64,000 bases of DNA, taken from Streptomyces sp. NBC_01216. Lineage in GTDB: Bacteria > Actinomycetota > Actinomycetes > Streptomycetales > Streptomycetaceae. Where the stretch lies: the NCBI RefSeq assembly GCF_035994945.1, contig NZ_CP108677.1, forward strand, positions 6,510,001 through 6,574,000. Reading direction: 5' to 3'. The position numbers were made by a program, and so were the translations under genes. Position 1 is the first letter of the stretch; every line of letters starts with the position of its first letter. Below are positions 9,525 to 17,153 of this stretch, one piece after another. Under the pieces are notes generated by a model, which saw only the letters and a program-made list of their open reading frames with translations, did no database searches and was not told where the DNA came from.

Positions 9525-10139
9525 ATGTGTTCTGTTCCGAGATGGGCTCTGATCTCGTCGGGGTGCGCCCCCGTCCTGCTGGTCACAGGCTGGGTCTTCG
9601 CGGCGTTCCTGGAGGGGGCCGCCTACGACCCCGTCAGGCAGACCATCAGCGTCCTCGCGGCCTACGGCGCCGCGGGGTTCTGGGTGATGACGGCGGCACT
9701 CTTCGCCCTGGGGGTCTGCCATCTGATCACCGCCTGGGGCCTGCGCCCCGCAGCGAGACCAGGGAGGCTGGCGCTGGCCTGCGGGGGAGTGGCCGCCCTC
9801 GCGGTCGCGCTGAACCCGGCACCCAGCAGCGGGGGGTCCCTGCGCCACGGGGCGGTCGCCGCGACCGGCTTCGTCCTGCTGGCCGCGTGGCCGCTCCTCG
9901 CCGTGCCATCGGACCGCGGCGGGCCCTGGGCGCTTCGGCCCGCGCCCGCCCTCGCGGCAAGCGCGGTGATGGCTGTCGGCGCGGGCTGGTACCTCCTCGA
10001 AACTCAGGGTCACGGTGCCGCCGGCGTCGCCGAACGCTTCACGACCGGTGTCCAGGCCCTCTGGCCCTTCGTGGTCGTCGCCTCCTGCCTCCGCCACGCC
10101 GGCACGGCGCGGGCTCCGGAGCGACGCGGCCGGCCGTGA
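9525..10139 (+). CDS. DUF998-family membrane protein
   Basis: A 204-residue integral membrane protein with about six hydrophobic helices. The pattern of DUF998 is visible: WVFAAFLEGAAYDPVRQTIS in the first loop, ITAWGLRP, and a conserved NPAPSSGGSLRHG loop before helix 4. The family is widespread in actinomycetes and its function is unknown. No Shine-Dalgarno sequence precedes ATG 9525; a TACCGT hexamer six bases upstream suggests a leaderless transcript. Confidence 0.8.
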   Translation: MCSVPRWALISSGCAPVLLVTGWVFAAFLEGAAYDPVRQTISVLAAYGAAGFWVMTAALFALGVCHLITAWGLRPAARPGRLALACGGVAALAVALNPAPSSGGSLRHGAVAATGFVLLAAWPLLAVPSDRGGPWALRPAPALAASAVMAVGAGWYLLETQGHGAAGVAERFTTGVQALWPFVVVASCLRHAGTARAPERRGRP

Positions 10140-10321
10140 CGGATGGGCGGGCATAACGGCAGCCGGGCGCCGAGGCCGGGGGCGAGGGTCCGAGAAGGCG
10201 AGAGGGCGGGGGCGCGCAGCGTCCCGCCGCGCGTTCGTGTCGCGGTCCGCGGGACCCGGCCGCTCTCGCGCCGACGGCCCGCACGGGTGCCGGGCCGTCG
10301 TCGTTGGCCGATCCTGGTGAC

Positions 10322-12586
10322 ATGGGTGCCAAGGCCGCCGGCCGCGACACCGGCGACGGGCGCACGAGACGCCCGCGCCGACCGTCCGCCGCCTTCCTCG
10401 CCGCGGGCCGCCGCTCGGCGCGTGTCACGCTCGCCGCCGGTGCCGGCTTCTACCTGTTCCTGTACGGGCTCGGACAGCCGGTCGCGGCCACCTACGCACT
10501 GTTCGCCGCGGTCGCGCTCGCCGGTCTGTCGCACATCCCGGGGACCGGACGGCAGCGTGCCGCCGTGCTGCTGCGGCTCGTCCCGGTGGCCTGGCTGCTG
10601 GTCGCCGCCGGCACGTTCCTCGCCGTACGGACCTGGAGCGCCGTGGCCGGGATGCTGGTCATCGGCTTCGCGCTGGCGTTCGTCGCCGTGGCCGGCCCCC
10701 GTCCGGCCGGCGCGGCTCCGGGACTCCAACTGCTCTACATCCTGCCGTCCTTCCCGCCCTACGCCCCCGACCAGACGGGCGAGCGGCTGATCGGCGCGAC
10801 CGTCGGCATCCTGCTGCTGATCCTCGCCGAGGCATTCGTCCTCCCCGAACCGGCTCCCGTGCCGTACCGCGAGCTCACCGCCCGCGCGGCCGCCGTGGCG
10901 GAGCGGTGCACCGACGAGCTGACCAGCGCCCCCTACGTCCTGTCGCCGTCCACGGCGAGGGCCGCCGGGAACGCGGCCGAGGCACTCCGTCCCTCGCGAG
11001 TCCCGGAAGCGGAGCGCCCGGCCGGACCCGGGGTCCGCTCCCGCGGCCTGGCCCATGCCGGCCTCGCGGCACGCACCCTGTTGAACCGGCTGGTCCGGCT
11101 GCCCGCCCTCCCGCCGGGCCGCGCCCCCACCGAGCCGGGCCTGGCGCTGCTGCGCGCCGTCGGACGGTCCACCGCGGGCAGCGCCTCGCTGCTGTGGGGG
11201 AGCCCCCCGGCCGGGCCGGACGTCACGCCCGCCACGGAACGCGCCGCACTGGCCGCGGCGCCGACGCGAGCGGCCCTCCCGGTGGCACTGCACCGTCGGG
11301 CCGATCTCCTCGACCTGGCCGACGCCGCGTCGGCGCTCACTCGCGCCGCCGGACTCGCCGTGCGGGGCCGTGAGCGCGCGTCCGGACTGCCTCTCGGCCG
11401 GTTCTGGTACGCGCACATGCGAGCGCCCCGGCTCTGGTGGCGGCGGCTCGTGGGGCATGCCGGCAGCAGGTCGGTCTTCTTCCAGAACGCCGTGCGCATC
11501 AGCCTGGCGCTGGCCGCCGCCCGGGCCGTCGCCGGTCTGGACACCCTGCCGCACGGTTTCTGGGCGATGCTGGCGACCCTTTCGCTGACCCGCACCACAC
11601 TGGTCGCGACCCGGAAGAGCACCCGGCAGGCCGTGACGGGGACGCTGATCGGTGCCCTGTTCACGGCAGGTGTCTTCGCACTCGTGGGGACGGACACCAC
11701 TGTCTACGCCGTGGTCCTGCTTCCCGTGCTGCTGGTCACCTTCACCGTCGGGCCGGTCAAGGGCGTCGGCTGGGCCCAGGCACTCTTCGCGATCACGGTG
11801 GCCCTCGTCTTCGCGCAACTGGCACCGGCCACCTGGCGGCTCGCGGAGGCCCGGGTGCTGGACGTCGTGATCGGCAGCGTGATCGGCGCCGTCTTCGGCC
11901 TCCTCGCCTGGCCGCGCGGCGCGCAGGAGGAGGTGCGGCGCTCGGCGGCGGTACTCCTGCGGTCCGCCGCCGAAACCGTGATCATGACGAGTTCGGCGGT
12001 CGCCGCCGGCGGGGTGCGGGCCCCCGGTGCGCCGCCACCGGGCGCCCTGCTCCGGCACTCCCTGGTGCTCGCGGAATCGGCCTTCGCCCAGTACCAGAGC
12101 GAACCGATGAGCCCCCCATCGGCGACATCCCGTCCCGGAAGCCCGTCCGGAAGCCCGCCGGGACAGCCCGACTGGCAGGCCGTGCTGCTGGCCGGCCACC
12201 ACACCCTGTGGGGTGCCGAGCGGGTCCTGGAGCCGGAGCCGGAGCCGGAGCCGCGCGGCGCCGCGGCGGCCGTCACCGTACCCCCGCTGGAACCCGCGGC
12301 CGCCGTCGCGCTGACCCGCCTCGGGGAACGCGTGGCAGGACGGATGCTGCTGCTGTCCGCCGCCCTTGACGCGCTCGGGTACGCCCCGTGGCCCGAGACT
12401 CCGGTCGGCCGCCCCGGACCCGGGACGACGGAAGTCGAGCCGGCCCCGACAGGAACCGGGTACCACACGGCCGACGCCTGGCTCCACTCGCTCCTCGCCG
12501 ACCTGGAGCGGCTCGCGGGAGCGGCTCCGGCGCCCGCGTGCGAGGGCGCCGGGCCGGAGGCGGCCGGAGGGCCCGCCGACACCTGA
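10322..12586 (+). CDS. FUSC-family (aromatic acid exporter-like) inner-membrane protein
   Basis: A 754-residue protein with two blocks of about six transmembrane helices (roughly 25-180 and 385-530), each followed by a cytoplasmic helical region, typical of the fusaric acid resistance/AaeB-YccS family. The second block carries the family motif LSLTRTTLVATRKSTRQAVT, followed by a glycine-rich TLIGALF helix. These proteins are thought to export aromatic or amphipathic compounds, but the substrate is unknown. ATG 10322 is preferred over an in-frame TTG at 10304; there is little Shine-Dalgarno signal. The C-terminus has a short Glu-Pro repeat (EPEPEPEP). A FUSC paralogue of different architecture lies at 50477. 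Confidence 0.82.
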   Translation: MGAKAAGRDTGDGRTRRPRRPSAAFLAAGRRSARVTLAAGAGFYLFLYGLGQPVAATYALFAAVALAGLSHIPGTGRQRAAVLLRLVPVAWLLVAAGTFLAVRTWSAVAGMLVIGFALAFVAVAGPRPAGAAPGLQLLYILPSFPPYAPDQTGERLIGATVGILLLILAEAFVLPEPAPVPYRELTARAAAVAERCTDELTSAPYVLSPSTARAAGNAAEALRPSRVPEAERPAGPGVRSRGLAHAGLAARTLLNRLVRLPALPPGRAPTEPGLALLRAVGRSTAGSASLLWGSPPAGPDVTPATERAALAAAPTRAALPVALHRRADLLDLADAASALTRAAGLAVRGRERASGLPLGRFWYAHMRAPRLWWRRLVGHAGSRSVFFQNAVRISLALAAARAVAGLDTLPHGFWAMLATLSLTRTTLVATRKSTRQAVTGTLIGALFTAGVFALVGTDTTVYAVVLLPVLLVTFTVGPVKGVGWAQALFAITVALVFAQLAPATWRLAEARVLDVVIGSVIGAVFGLLAWPRGAQEEVRRSAAVLLRSAAETVIMTSSAVAAGGVRAPGAPPPGALLRHSLVLAESAFAQYQSEPMSPPSATSRPGSPSGSPPGQPDWQAVLLAGHHTLWGAERVLEPEPEPEPRGAAAAVTVPPLEPAAAVALTRLGERVAGRMLLLSAALDALGYAPWPETPVGRPGPGTTEVEPAPTGTGYHTADAWLHSLLADLERLAGAAPAPACEGAGPEAAGGPADT

Positions 12587-12652
12587 CCGGGGAACCCGCC
12601 GGGAGCCGCGCGCCGCCGTGGGACCGCGCGGCACGACAGGACGGAGACACGC

Positions 12653-13060
12653 ATCCTCACGAGGGACGCCACCGCAGACGACTGGCCCCGGATCTGGCCC
12701 ATCTGGCGGGAGATCGTCGCCGCCGGCGACACCTATACCTGGGACCGCGACACCGACGAGGAGACCGCGCGAGGGCTGTGGACCGGCGGCGCGGACCGCC
12801 GTGTGTTCGTCGTCGAGGACGCGGGCGCGGTGATCGCCTCCGCGTACCTGCGGCCCAACTACGGAGGGCCGGCCGGCCGTGTCGCCAATGCCGGCTTCAT
12901 GGTCGATCCCGCCGCGGTCGGGCGCGGCGTCGGACGCGCCCTCGCCGAACACGTGCTGCGCGAGGCACGCGACGACGGCTACACGGCGATGGTGGGCGTC
13001 CTGACCCCGGGAGGCTTTCCCGACCCGACCCGACCCGACCCGACCCGACCTGACCCGGTC
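12653..13060 (+). pseudogene. Degenerate GNAT acetyltransferase
   Basis: The translation ILTRDATADDWPRIWPIW through FVVEDAGAVIASAYLRPNYG and GRGVGRALAEHVLREA is clearly a GNAT N-acetyltransferase; the last segment is the acetyl-CoA loop. No ATG, GTG or TTG exists in frame at the N-terminus; the only in-frame choice near the RBS-like AGGACGGAG is ATC 12653, and the first GTG (12803) would delete strands beta1-2. After GYTAMVGVLTPGG the expected C-terminal strands are replaced by six tandem CGACC repeats (13021-13050) read as DPTRP repeats. Broken at both ends, so probably non-functional. Part of the decaying stress island. Confidence 0.65.
13021..13055 (+). repeat. Pentanucleotide tandem repeat (CGACC)6 plus one degenerate unit
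   Basis: Six perfect CGACC units at 13021-13050 followed by TGACC. The unit is not a multiple of three, so a change in copy number would shift the frame. It sits at the point where the GNAT reading loses its family resemblance, and may be either the cause of the truncation or a later expansion in dead sequence. Confidence 0.9.
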
Positions 13061-13204
13061 CGACGCGACCGCGTCCTGGTGTCCGGCGCCCCGGTCCGCC
13101 CACGGTCGGGGCCCGTAGCGTTCACCGGGTGGGGCGGCCGGCGCACCGTACGGCACCGTCGTCCGGGCCCCGCGTCGTGTGCGGGCCGGACGCCGACGGC
13201 GTAG

Positions 13205-13533
13205 GGGGAGTTCTTGCTGGGCCCGCAGCCCAGGAGGTGCGAAGGGCACGGCACCCCGACGACGCCGTGGCCGCGGCACGGGAGTGTCGGCTCGCGGCCA
13301 GGCGCCGCACTCGCGCCGAGCGGGCAGGAGTGCTTCCCTGAAGAGGAGGAAGGGCCCGGTGAAGAGGACGCGGAGGAGCGGCTACGAGCCGTGCACCGTG
13401 CGATCAGGATCCGCGAGAAGCGGATGGGTCCTTCCTCACACTGCCCCCACCACTCTCCGCTGTCCGCCCTCTCCTCGATCCCGACGACAGCGGTCGGGGC
13501 CCGATCGGGAGCCGTGCGCGGCCTTGGAAGACG
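13205..13533. other. Intergenic stretch inside the stress island
   Basis: About 330 bases between the GNAT remnant and the universal-stress-protein remnant. Short open frames (for example one containing AVAAARECRLAARRRTRAER) match nothing I know. The sequence GGGTCCTTCCTCAC near 13430 only weakly resembles a DevR box. Confidence 0.4.
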
Positions 13534-13970
13534 GTGGAGGCCGTGGAGTCGGCCCTCGTCGTAGGAGTCGACGGTTCCGAGAGCAGCCTCACGGCGGTGG
13601 ACTGGGCCGTGGACGAGGCCGTACGGCGCGGTCTGCCGTTACGGCTGGTCCACGCCTCGCCGTGGGAGCGTTACGAGGGGGTCGTCGCCCCTGGCGGGGA
13701 GCCTCCCCCGGGACAGGGTCCTCGCCGAGAACATCGTCGCCACCGCACGGGAGAGGGCCCGGCTCCGCTCCCCGGATGTCCGTACGCCGGACCATGGCCG
13801 AAGTCCCCGCTCGGCGGCTCCTGGTCGAACGCTCGGCCGAAGCGGACCTTCCGCGTCGTCGGGGCCCGACGACGCGGCGGCCTCATCGGCCTGGAACTCG
13901 GGTGCACCGCCCATCGCGTCCTCCACCAGGCGGCCTGCCCGTGATCCTCGTGCCGCGGCACCGCCCCGCC
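13534..13970 (+). pseudogene. Universal stress protein gene with several frameshifts
   Basis: The beginning (MEAVESALVVGVDGSESSLT, then AVDWAVDEAVRRGLPLRLVH) is a normal UspA nucleotide-binding start. The rest of one Usp domain is present but spread over three frames: RVLAENIVATARERARLRSP, then AEVPARRLLVERSAEADL, then RVVGARRRGGLIGLELGCTA (the G-x-R-x-R-G-G loop) and finally VILVPRH. At least four frame changes are needed, so it cannot be repaired by a single error. Codon 36 (13639-13641) is also TTA. An intact tandem Usp gene lies 255 bp downstream. Confidence 0.75.
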
Positions 13971-14006
13971 GGGAACGCCGGGAACGCCGGGAACGCCGGG
14001 AACGCC
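13971..14006 (+). repeat. Four tandem copies of a 9-base unit GGGAACGCC
   Basis: Four perfect copies directly after the remnant of the Usp reading frame (VILVPRH). In frame it would encode repeated Gly-Asn-Ala. It lies in dead or intergenic sequence and probably has no coding role. Confidence 0.9.
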
Positions 14007-14128
14007 GAAGGCGACGCCGATACCCGGCTCCGAGTACAGGACGGAGCGCTCCCGTGCCCGAGCGCTCCGACACCCCGCCCTTACCACCGCGCCCGGGCGG
14101 GGCCGGCAGGGCCGTCAGAGCCGCGGAG

Positions 14129-14142
14129 GGGCCGAACGGCCC
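14129..14142. promoter_or_regulatory. DevR/OsdR-box-like palindrome upstream of usp
   Basis: GGGCCGAACGGCCC, a perfect palindromic match to the DevR/DosR core GGGNCNNNNGNCCC, 82 bases upstream of the usp start codon. The identical 14-mer occurs at 20683-20696 between the Acg-type nitroreductase and the sensor kinase genes. Binding by the response regulator encoded at 22767 is inferred from this identity and from the known target site of the family. Confidence 0.65.
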
Positions 14143-14224
14143 ATGTCCCCGCCACCCGGTGCGATGGGAACGTGGAGGTGACGCCCCGCGTCCAGGGGGT
14201 GGGCCGACATCCGGGAGGTGCGCC

Positions 14225-15187
14225 ATGAACGACGGATCGGGAGAGGTCGTCCTGGGCGTCGACCCGCGCGCGCAGTCCGTCCCCGCCCTGTTGTGGGCGG
14301 CCGACGAGGCCCTGCGCCGCGGGCGTCGGCTACGCCTGGTCGTCGCGGTCCCGGCGGCGCACGATCCGCTGGGCTACCCCGAGGCCGCCCACCGGAACGC
14401 GCTGCGGACGCGAGCCGAGATGGCGCTCGCGAACGCCGAGGACGTGGTCCACGCACTCCACCGCGCGCCGCGTCACACACCCCACCGGACCCCGGACCAC
14501 GGCGGTCCGCCCACCACGACGGAACTCGCGGAAGGGACTCCGGCCGCCGTCCTGCTCTCCCGGGCGGCGCGCACGGATCTCCTGGTCGTCGGATCCCGCG
14601 CGTTCGGCCGGCCCGCCGAGATGTTCGGCGAGAGCTCTGTGGCCGTACCGGCCGGGGCGCGCGCCGACTGCCCCGTCGTCGTGGTCCGGGCCCCCGAGCG
14701 CACCACCGGTCCTCCTCCCTGCGTCGTCGTCGGCGTGGACGGCAGCGAGGCGGGCCGTGCCGCCGTCGGCTTCGCCTTCGCGCAGGCTGCCCTGCGCGGA
14801 GCCCGGCTGCGGGCCCTGTGGGTCTGGCCCCGGTCGGGCCTCGTGCACGAGAACGTCGCCCACGCACTCGCCGCGCGGGAGGATCTGCTCGCCGATTCGG
14901 TGGCGGAGTGGGCCGGGTTCCACCCGGACGTGGACGTCGTGGAGGAGGTGGCGCGGGGCCATCCCGTCGAGGAACTCACCCTGGCCTCGCGTGACGCGCT
15001 CGCGGTCGTCGTGGGGCGTCGTGGACGCGGCGGGTACGACGGCATGCGGCTCGGCTCCACGGCGCACGGGCTCCTGCGGCGCGCCGACTCTCCCGTGATC
15101 GTCGTTCCCGCCGGCATCAGTCCCGACCTGTCCGACCTCCCGGCGGCGGTCGGCCACCGCACGCGCCCGCTCGCCCGGTCCGCGTGA
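14225..15187 (+). CDS. Tandem universal stress protein (two UspA domains)
   Basis: A 320-residue protein with two Usp domains (~5-155 and ~165-305). The second is canonical: VVVGVDGSEAGRAAVGFAFA start and the ATP-binding GRRGRGGYDGMRLGSTAHG loop, ending VIVVPAG. In the first domain the loop is changed (GSRAFGRPAEMFGESSVA), so it may not bind ATP well. ATG 14225 follows GGGAGG. Tandem Usp proteins are hallmark members of the mycobacterial DosR dormancy regulon. A DevR-box-like palindrome lies 82 bases upstream, and a strong hairpin follows the stop. Confidence 0.88.
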   Translation: MNDGSGEVVLGVDPRAQSVPALLWAADEALRRGRRLRLVVAVPAAHDPLGYPEAAHRNALRTRAEMALANAEDVVHALHRAPRHTPHRTPDHGGPPTTTELAEGTPAAVLLSRAARTDLLVVGSRAFGRPAEMFGESSVAVPAGARADCPVVVVRAPERTTGPPPCVVVGVDGSEAGRAAVGFAFAQAALRGARLRALWVWPRSGLVHENVAHALAAREDLLADSVAEWAGFHPDVDVVEEVARGHPVEELTLASRDALAVVVGRRGRGGYDGMRLGSTAHGLLRRADSPVIVVPAGISPDLSDLPAAVGHRTRPLARSA

Positions 15188-15199
15188 CCGGCCCGATCC

Positions 15200-15223
15200 C
15201 GGCCCCAGGCGCACCTGGGGCCG
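15200..15223 (+). terminator. Hairpin terminator after the tandem usp gene
   Basis: A perfect 10-bp stem CGGCCCCAGG / CCTGGGGCCG with a CGCA tetraloop, 13 bases after the usp stop. No U-tract, as usual for Streptomyces. Confidence 0.65.
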
Positions 15224-15344
15224 TCCGGCCCACCCGCCGCGGCCCACCCGGCCCCGCGCCCGGGCCCCTTCGGCACTCGGGGCCGGAGGCCGCCGGGGGA
15301 GAAGGTGAGGGCAGACGGCACCACCAGGAGAGGAGGACCCGTCC

Positions 15345-15624
15345 TGGCCGGCGGCGCAGCGCGTCGGCGCGGCTTCGTACCCGACTTCGGCACGTGGTTC
15401 GGCAGCGAGATACCCGGGCTCCCCGGCCGGCGCCCCGCCACCGCGGCCCACTCCCGATCGAGGTGACCGGAGACGACGGTACTGACGTACTGCGCGCGGA
15501 ACCGCCGGGAACGGACCCCGGCCATGACATCGGGATCACGGTGGACGGCGGCCTGATCACCGTCACTACCCTCCCGGTGAAGCGGATCGAGGGCACGAGC
15601 GGCGCGGACCGGCCGGAGCCGTGA
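15345..15624 (+). pseudogene. Hsp20 (alpha-crystallin) small heat-shock protein remnant
   Basis: One frame gives RRRGFVPDFGTWFGSEIPGL up to a stop at ~15464; a second continues with LPIEVTGDDGTDVLRAEPPG, then TDPGHDIGITVDGGLITV. Together these match the start of the alpha-crystallin domain of actinobacterial Hsp20 proteins (IEE..DDG.YVLRAELPGIDP.KDI..TV..G.LTI). After that the sequence jumps to TTLPVKRIEGTSG, which resembles the extreme C-terminus. The central domain, including the EEK...FRYGSF part, is deleted. A frameshift plus a deletion make it non-functional. Hsp20/HspX is a second hallmark of DosR regulons, which supports reading this region as a decaying dormancy island. Confidence 0.65.
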
Positions 15625-15703
15625 GCCGGACCGGGGCCTGGCACCGGTGGGACGAGCGAGAACGCCCGTGAAAGACCACGCACTCGTACGAAGGAGCATC
15701 GCC

Positions 15704-16213
15704 ATGAACCCCAAACGCGTACTGGTCGCCTACGGCAGCAAGCACGGCGCCACGGCCGGCATCGCCGACGAGATCGGCAGGACCCTGCGCGCGGACGGCC
15801 TCGACGCGGTCGTCCTGTCGGCCGCCGACGTCACCGATGTGAGCGGCTACGACGGTGTGGTGCTCGGCGGCGCGGTGTACGCCGGCCGATGGAACGGGAA
15901 GGCCCGGCGCTGCGCCCGCCGCAACGCGGAGCAGCTCAGGAACGTGCCGTTGTGGATGTTCAGCAGCGGACCGGTGGACCGGTCGGCCGAGGAGCGCGAC
16001 ATCGCGCCGCCGCCCGGCGTCGCACGCCGGATGAAGCGCCTCGGCGCACGCGAGCACGTCACCTTCGGAGGCGCCGTCACCGCCGACACTCCGGGCGTGA
16101 TCGCGAGGTCCATGGTCCACGGGGGCAAAGGCGGGGACTTCCGCGACCCGGAGCGTATCCGGAGCTGGGCCCACCACATCGGCGCCGAACTCAGCTCACC
16201 GACCACGGCCTAG
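15704..16213 (+). CDS. Flavodoxin-domain protein (HemG/protoporphyrinogen oxidase-like)
   Basis: A 169-residue flavodoxin-like protein beginning MNPKRVLVAYGSKHGATAGI, the FMN phosphate-binding loop (S-K-H-G-A-T). YDGVVLGGAVYAGRW is the second FMN loop, and PLWMFSSGPVD the third. ATG 15704 has an AAGGAG eight bases upstream. The closest functional relatives are HemG-type menaquinone-dependent protoporphyrinogen oxidases and redox flavodoxins; which substrate it uses cannot be told. Located between the Hsp20 remnant and the phosphorylase operon in the stress island, where a redox role under low oxygen is plausible. A strong hairpin follows. Confidence 0.82.
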   Translation: MNPKRVLVAYGSKHGATAGIADEIGRTLRADGLDAVVLSAADVTDVSGYDGVVLGGAVYAGRWNGKARRCARRNAEQLRNVPLWMFSSGPVDRSAEERDIAPPPGVARRMKRLGAREHVTFGGAVTADTPGVIARSMVHGGKGGDFRDPERIRSWAHHIGAELSSPTTA

Positions 16214-16227
16214 CGTGTCTGCCGCGG

Positions 16228-16253
16228 CCCGGGGCCGGGTGGCCGGCCCCGGG
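16228..16253 (+). terminator. Hairpin terminator after the flavodoxin gene
   Basis: A perfect 11-bp stem CCCGGGGCCGG / CCGGCCCCGGG with a GTGG loop, 15 bases after the flavodoxin stop and ahead of the phosphoglucomutase gene. Confidence 0.65.
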
Positions 16254-16310
16254 GCCGGTCCCCGGGTTGCGCCGCCCCGCATGTGCGCCACCCTGGACGG
16301 ACCGGTGGTG

Positions 16311-17153
16311 ATGCGCATGGAACCGCACAAGCTTCCCGCGGTGCGGGCGGTGCTCTTCGACACGGACGGCGTCCTGCTCGACACGGCCGTGTCGCACGCC
16401 GCAGCCTGGAAGAAGGCGTTCGACGCCTGCCTGGCCTCGCCGCTGCCGGGCCCTCCGCAGCCGGCGTTCGACGCCGAGGGCGAGTACCGGGCACTGGTCG
16501 ACGGGAAGTCCCGTTTCGACGGTGCACGGGCCTTCCTGCGAGCCCGAGGCGTCGACCTGCCGGCCGGAACGCCCGGCGACCCGCCCGGCTGCGCCACCGT
16601 CTGGGCGGTCGCGGCGGCCAAGGACCGGGCTCTGGTGACGGCGCTGCGCGACGCCGAGGTCCCCGTCTTCGCCGACACCGTCCCCGCGCTGCGCGCGCTG
16701 CGCCGGGCCGGCCTGCGTCTCGCCGCCGTATCGGCATCCCGGCACGCGCGCTCGCTGCTCGCCTCGGCCGGACTCGTGCGGTGGTTCGACACGGTCCTGG
16801 ACGGCGAGCAGGCCGCCCGTCTCGCGCTCCCCGGCAAGCCCGACCCCGCGCTGTTCCTGGCCGCCGCGCACCGTCTGGGTGTCGTCCCCGGCGACTCGGC
16901 GCTCGTGGAGGACGCGGTCGCGGGCGTGAAGGCGGGCCGCCGGGGCGGATTCGCCCTCGTCGTCGGGGTGGACCGCCGGGCGGCGCCGGGCACCGCCGCC
17001 GCGTTGCGCCACCACGGGGCAGGGGTCGTCGTCCGTGACCTCACCGACCTGGCCCGGCGGCTGGGAGCGTGCGACGCGGTGGGCTCGGGCCGTCGGGGCG
17101 CGAGTGGCGGCCGGAGCGAGGAGCAAGACGGCCGGGGTGGCGGTGCGGCATGA
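16311..17153 (+). CDS. HAD-superfamily beta-phosphoglucomutase
   Basis: A 280-residue HAD hydrolase of the beta-phosphoglucomutase type. The nucleophile motif is FDTDGVLLDTA (D17 and D19), the cap domain carries the W-K-K-A-F region, motif II is AAVSASRHA, and the last motifs are GKPDPALF and VEDAVAGVKAGRRGGF. It would convert beta-glucose-1-phosphate to glucose-6-phosphate. Its stop overlaps the start of the GH65 phosphorylase by ATGA, so the two are translationally coupled; this pairing is the standard arrangement for phosphorolytic use of maltose, trehalose or kojibiose. ATG 16311 is chosen; GTG 16308 and ATG 16317 are alternatives. Confidence 0.88.
   Translation: MRMEPHKLPAVRAVLFDTDGVLLDTAVSHAAAWKKAFDACLASPLPGPPQPAFDAEGEYRALVDGKSRFDGARAFLRARGVDLPAGTPGDPPGCATVWAVAAAKDRALVTALRDAEVPVFADTVPALRALRRAGLRLAAVSASRHARSLLASAGLVRWFDTVLDGEQAARLALPGKPDPALFLAAAHRLGVVPGDSALVEDAVAGVKAGRRGGFALVVGVDRRAAPGTAAALRHHGAGVVVRDLTDLARRLGACDAVGSGRRGASGGRSEEQDGRGGGAA

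Noticed and set aside
10010..13279. A minus-strand open frame of over 1000 codons opposite the FUSC exporter
   Set aside because: It is a by-product of high third-position G/C in the true plus-strand gene; the translation is Arg/Gly/Glu-rich with no family resemblance and no RBS.
13971..14006. Tandem repeats as a possible CRISPR array
   Set aside because: Units are 9 bases with no spacers; no cas genes in the window.
16231..16244. GGGCCGGGTGGCCG as another DevR box
   Set aside because: One mismatch to the core, and it is part of a perfect terminator stem in GC-rich sequence, so chance is likely.
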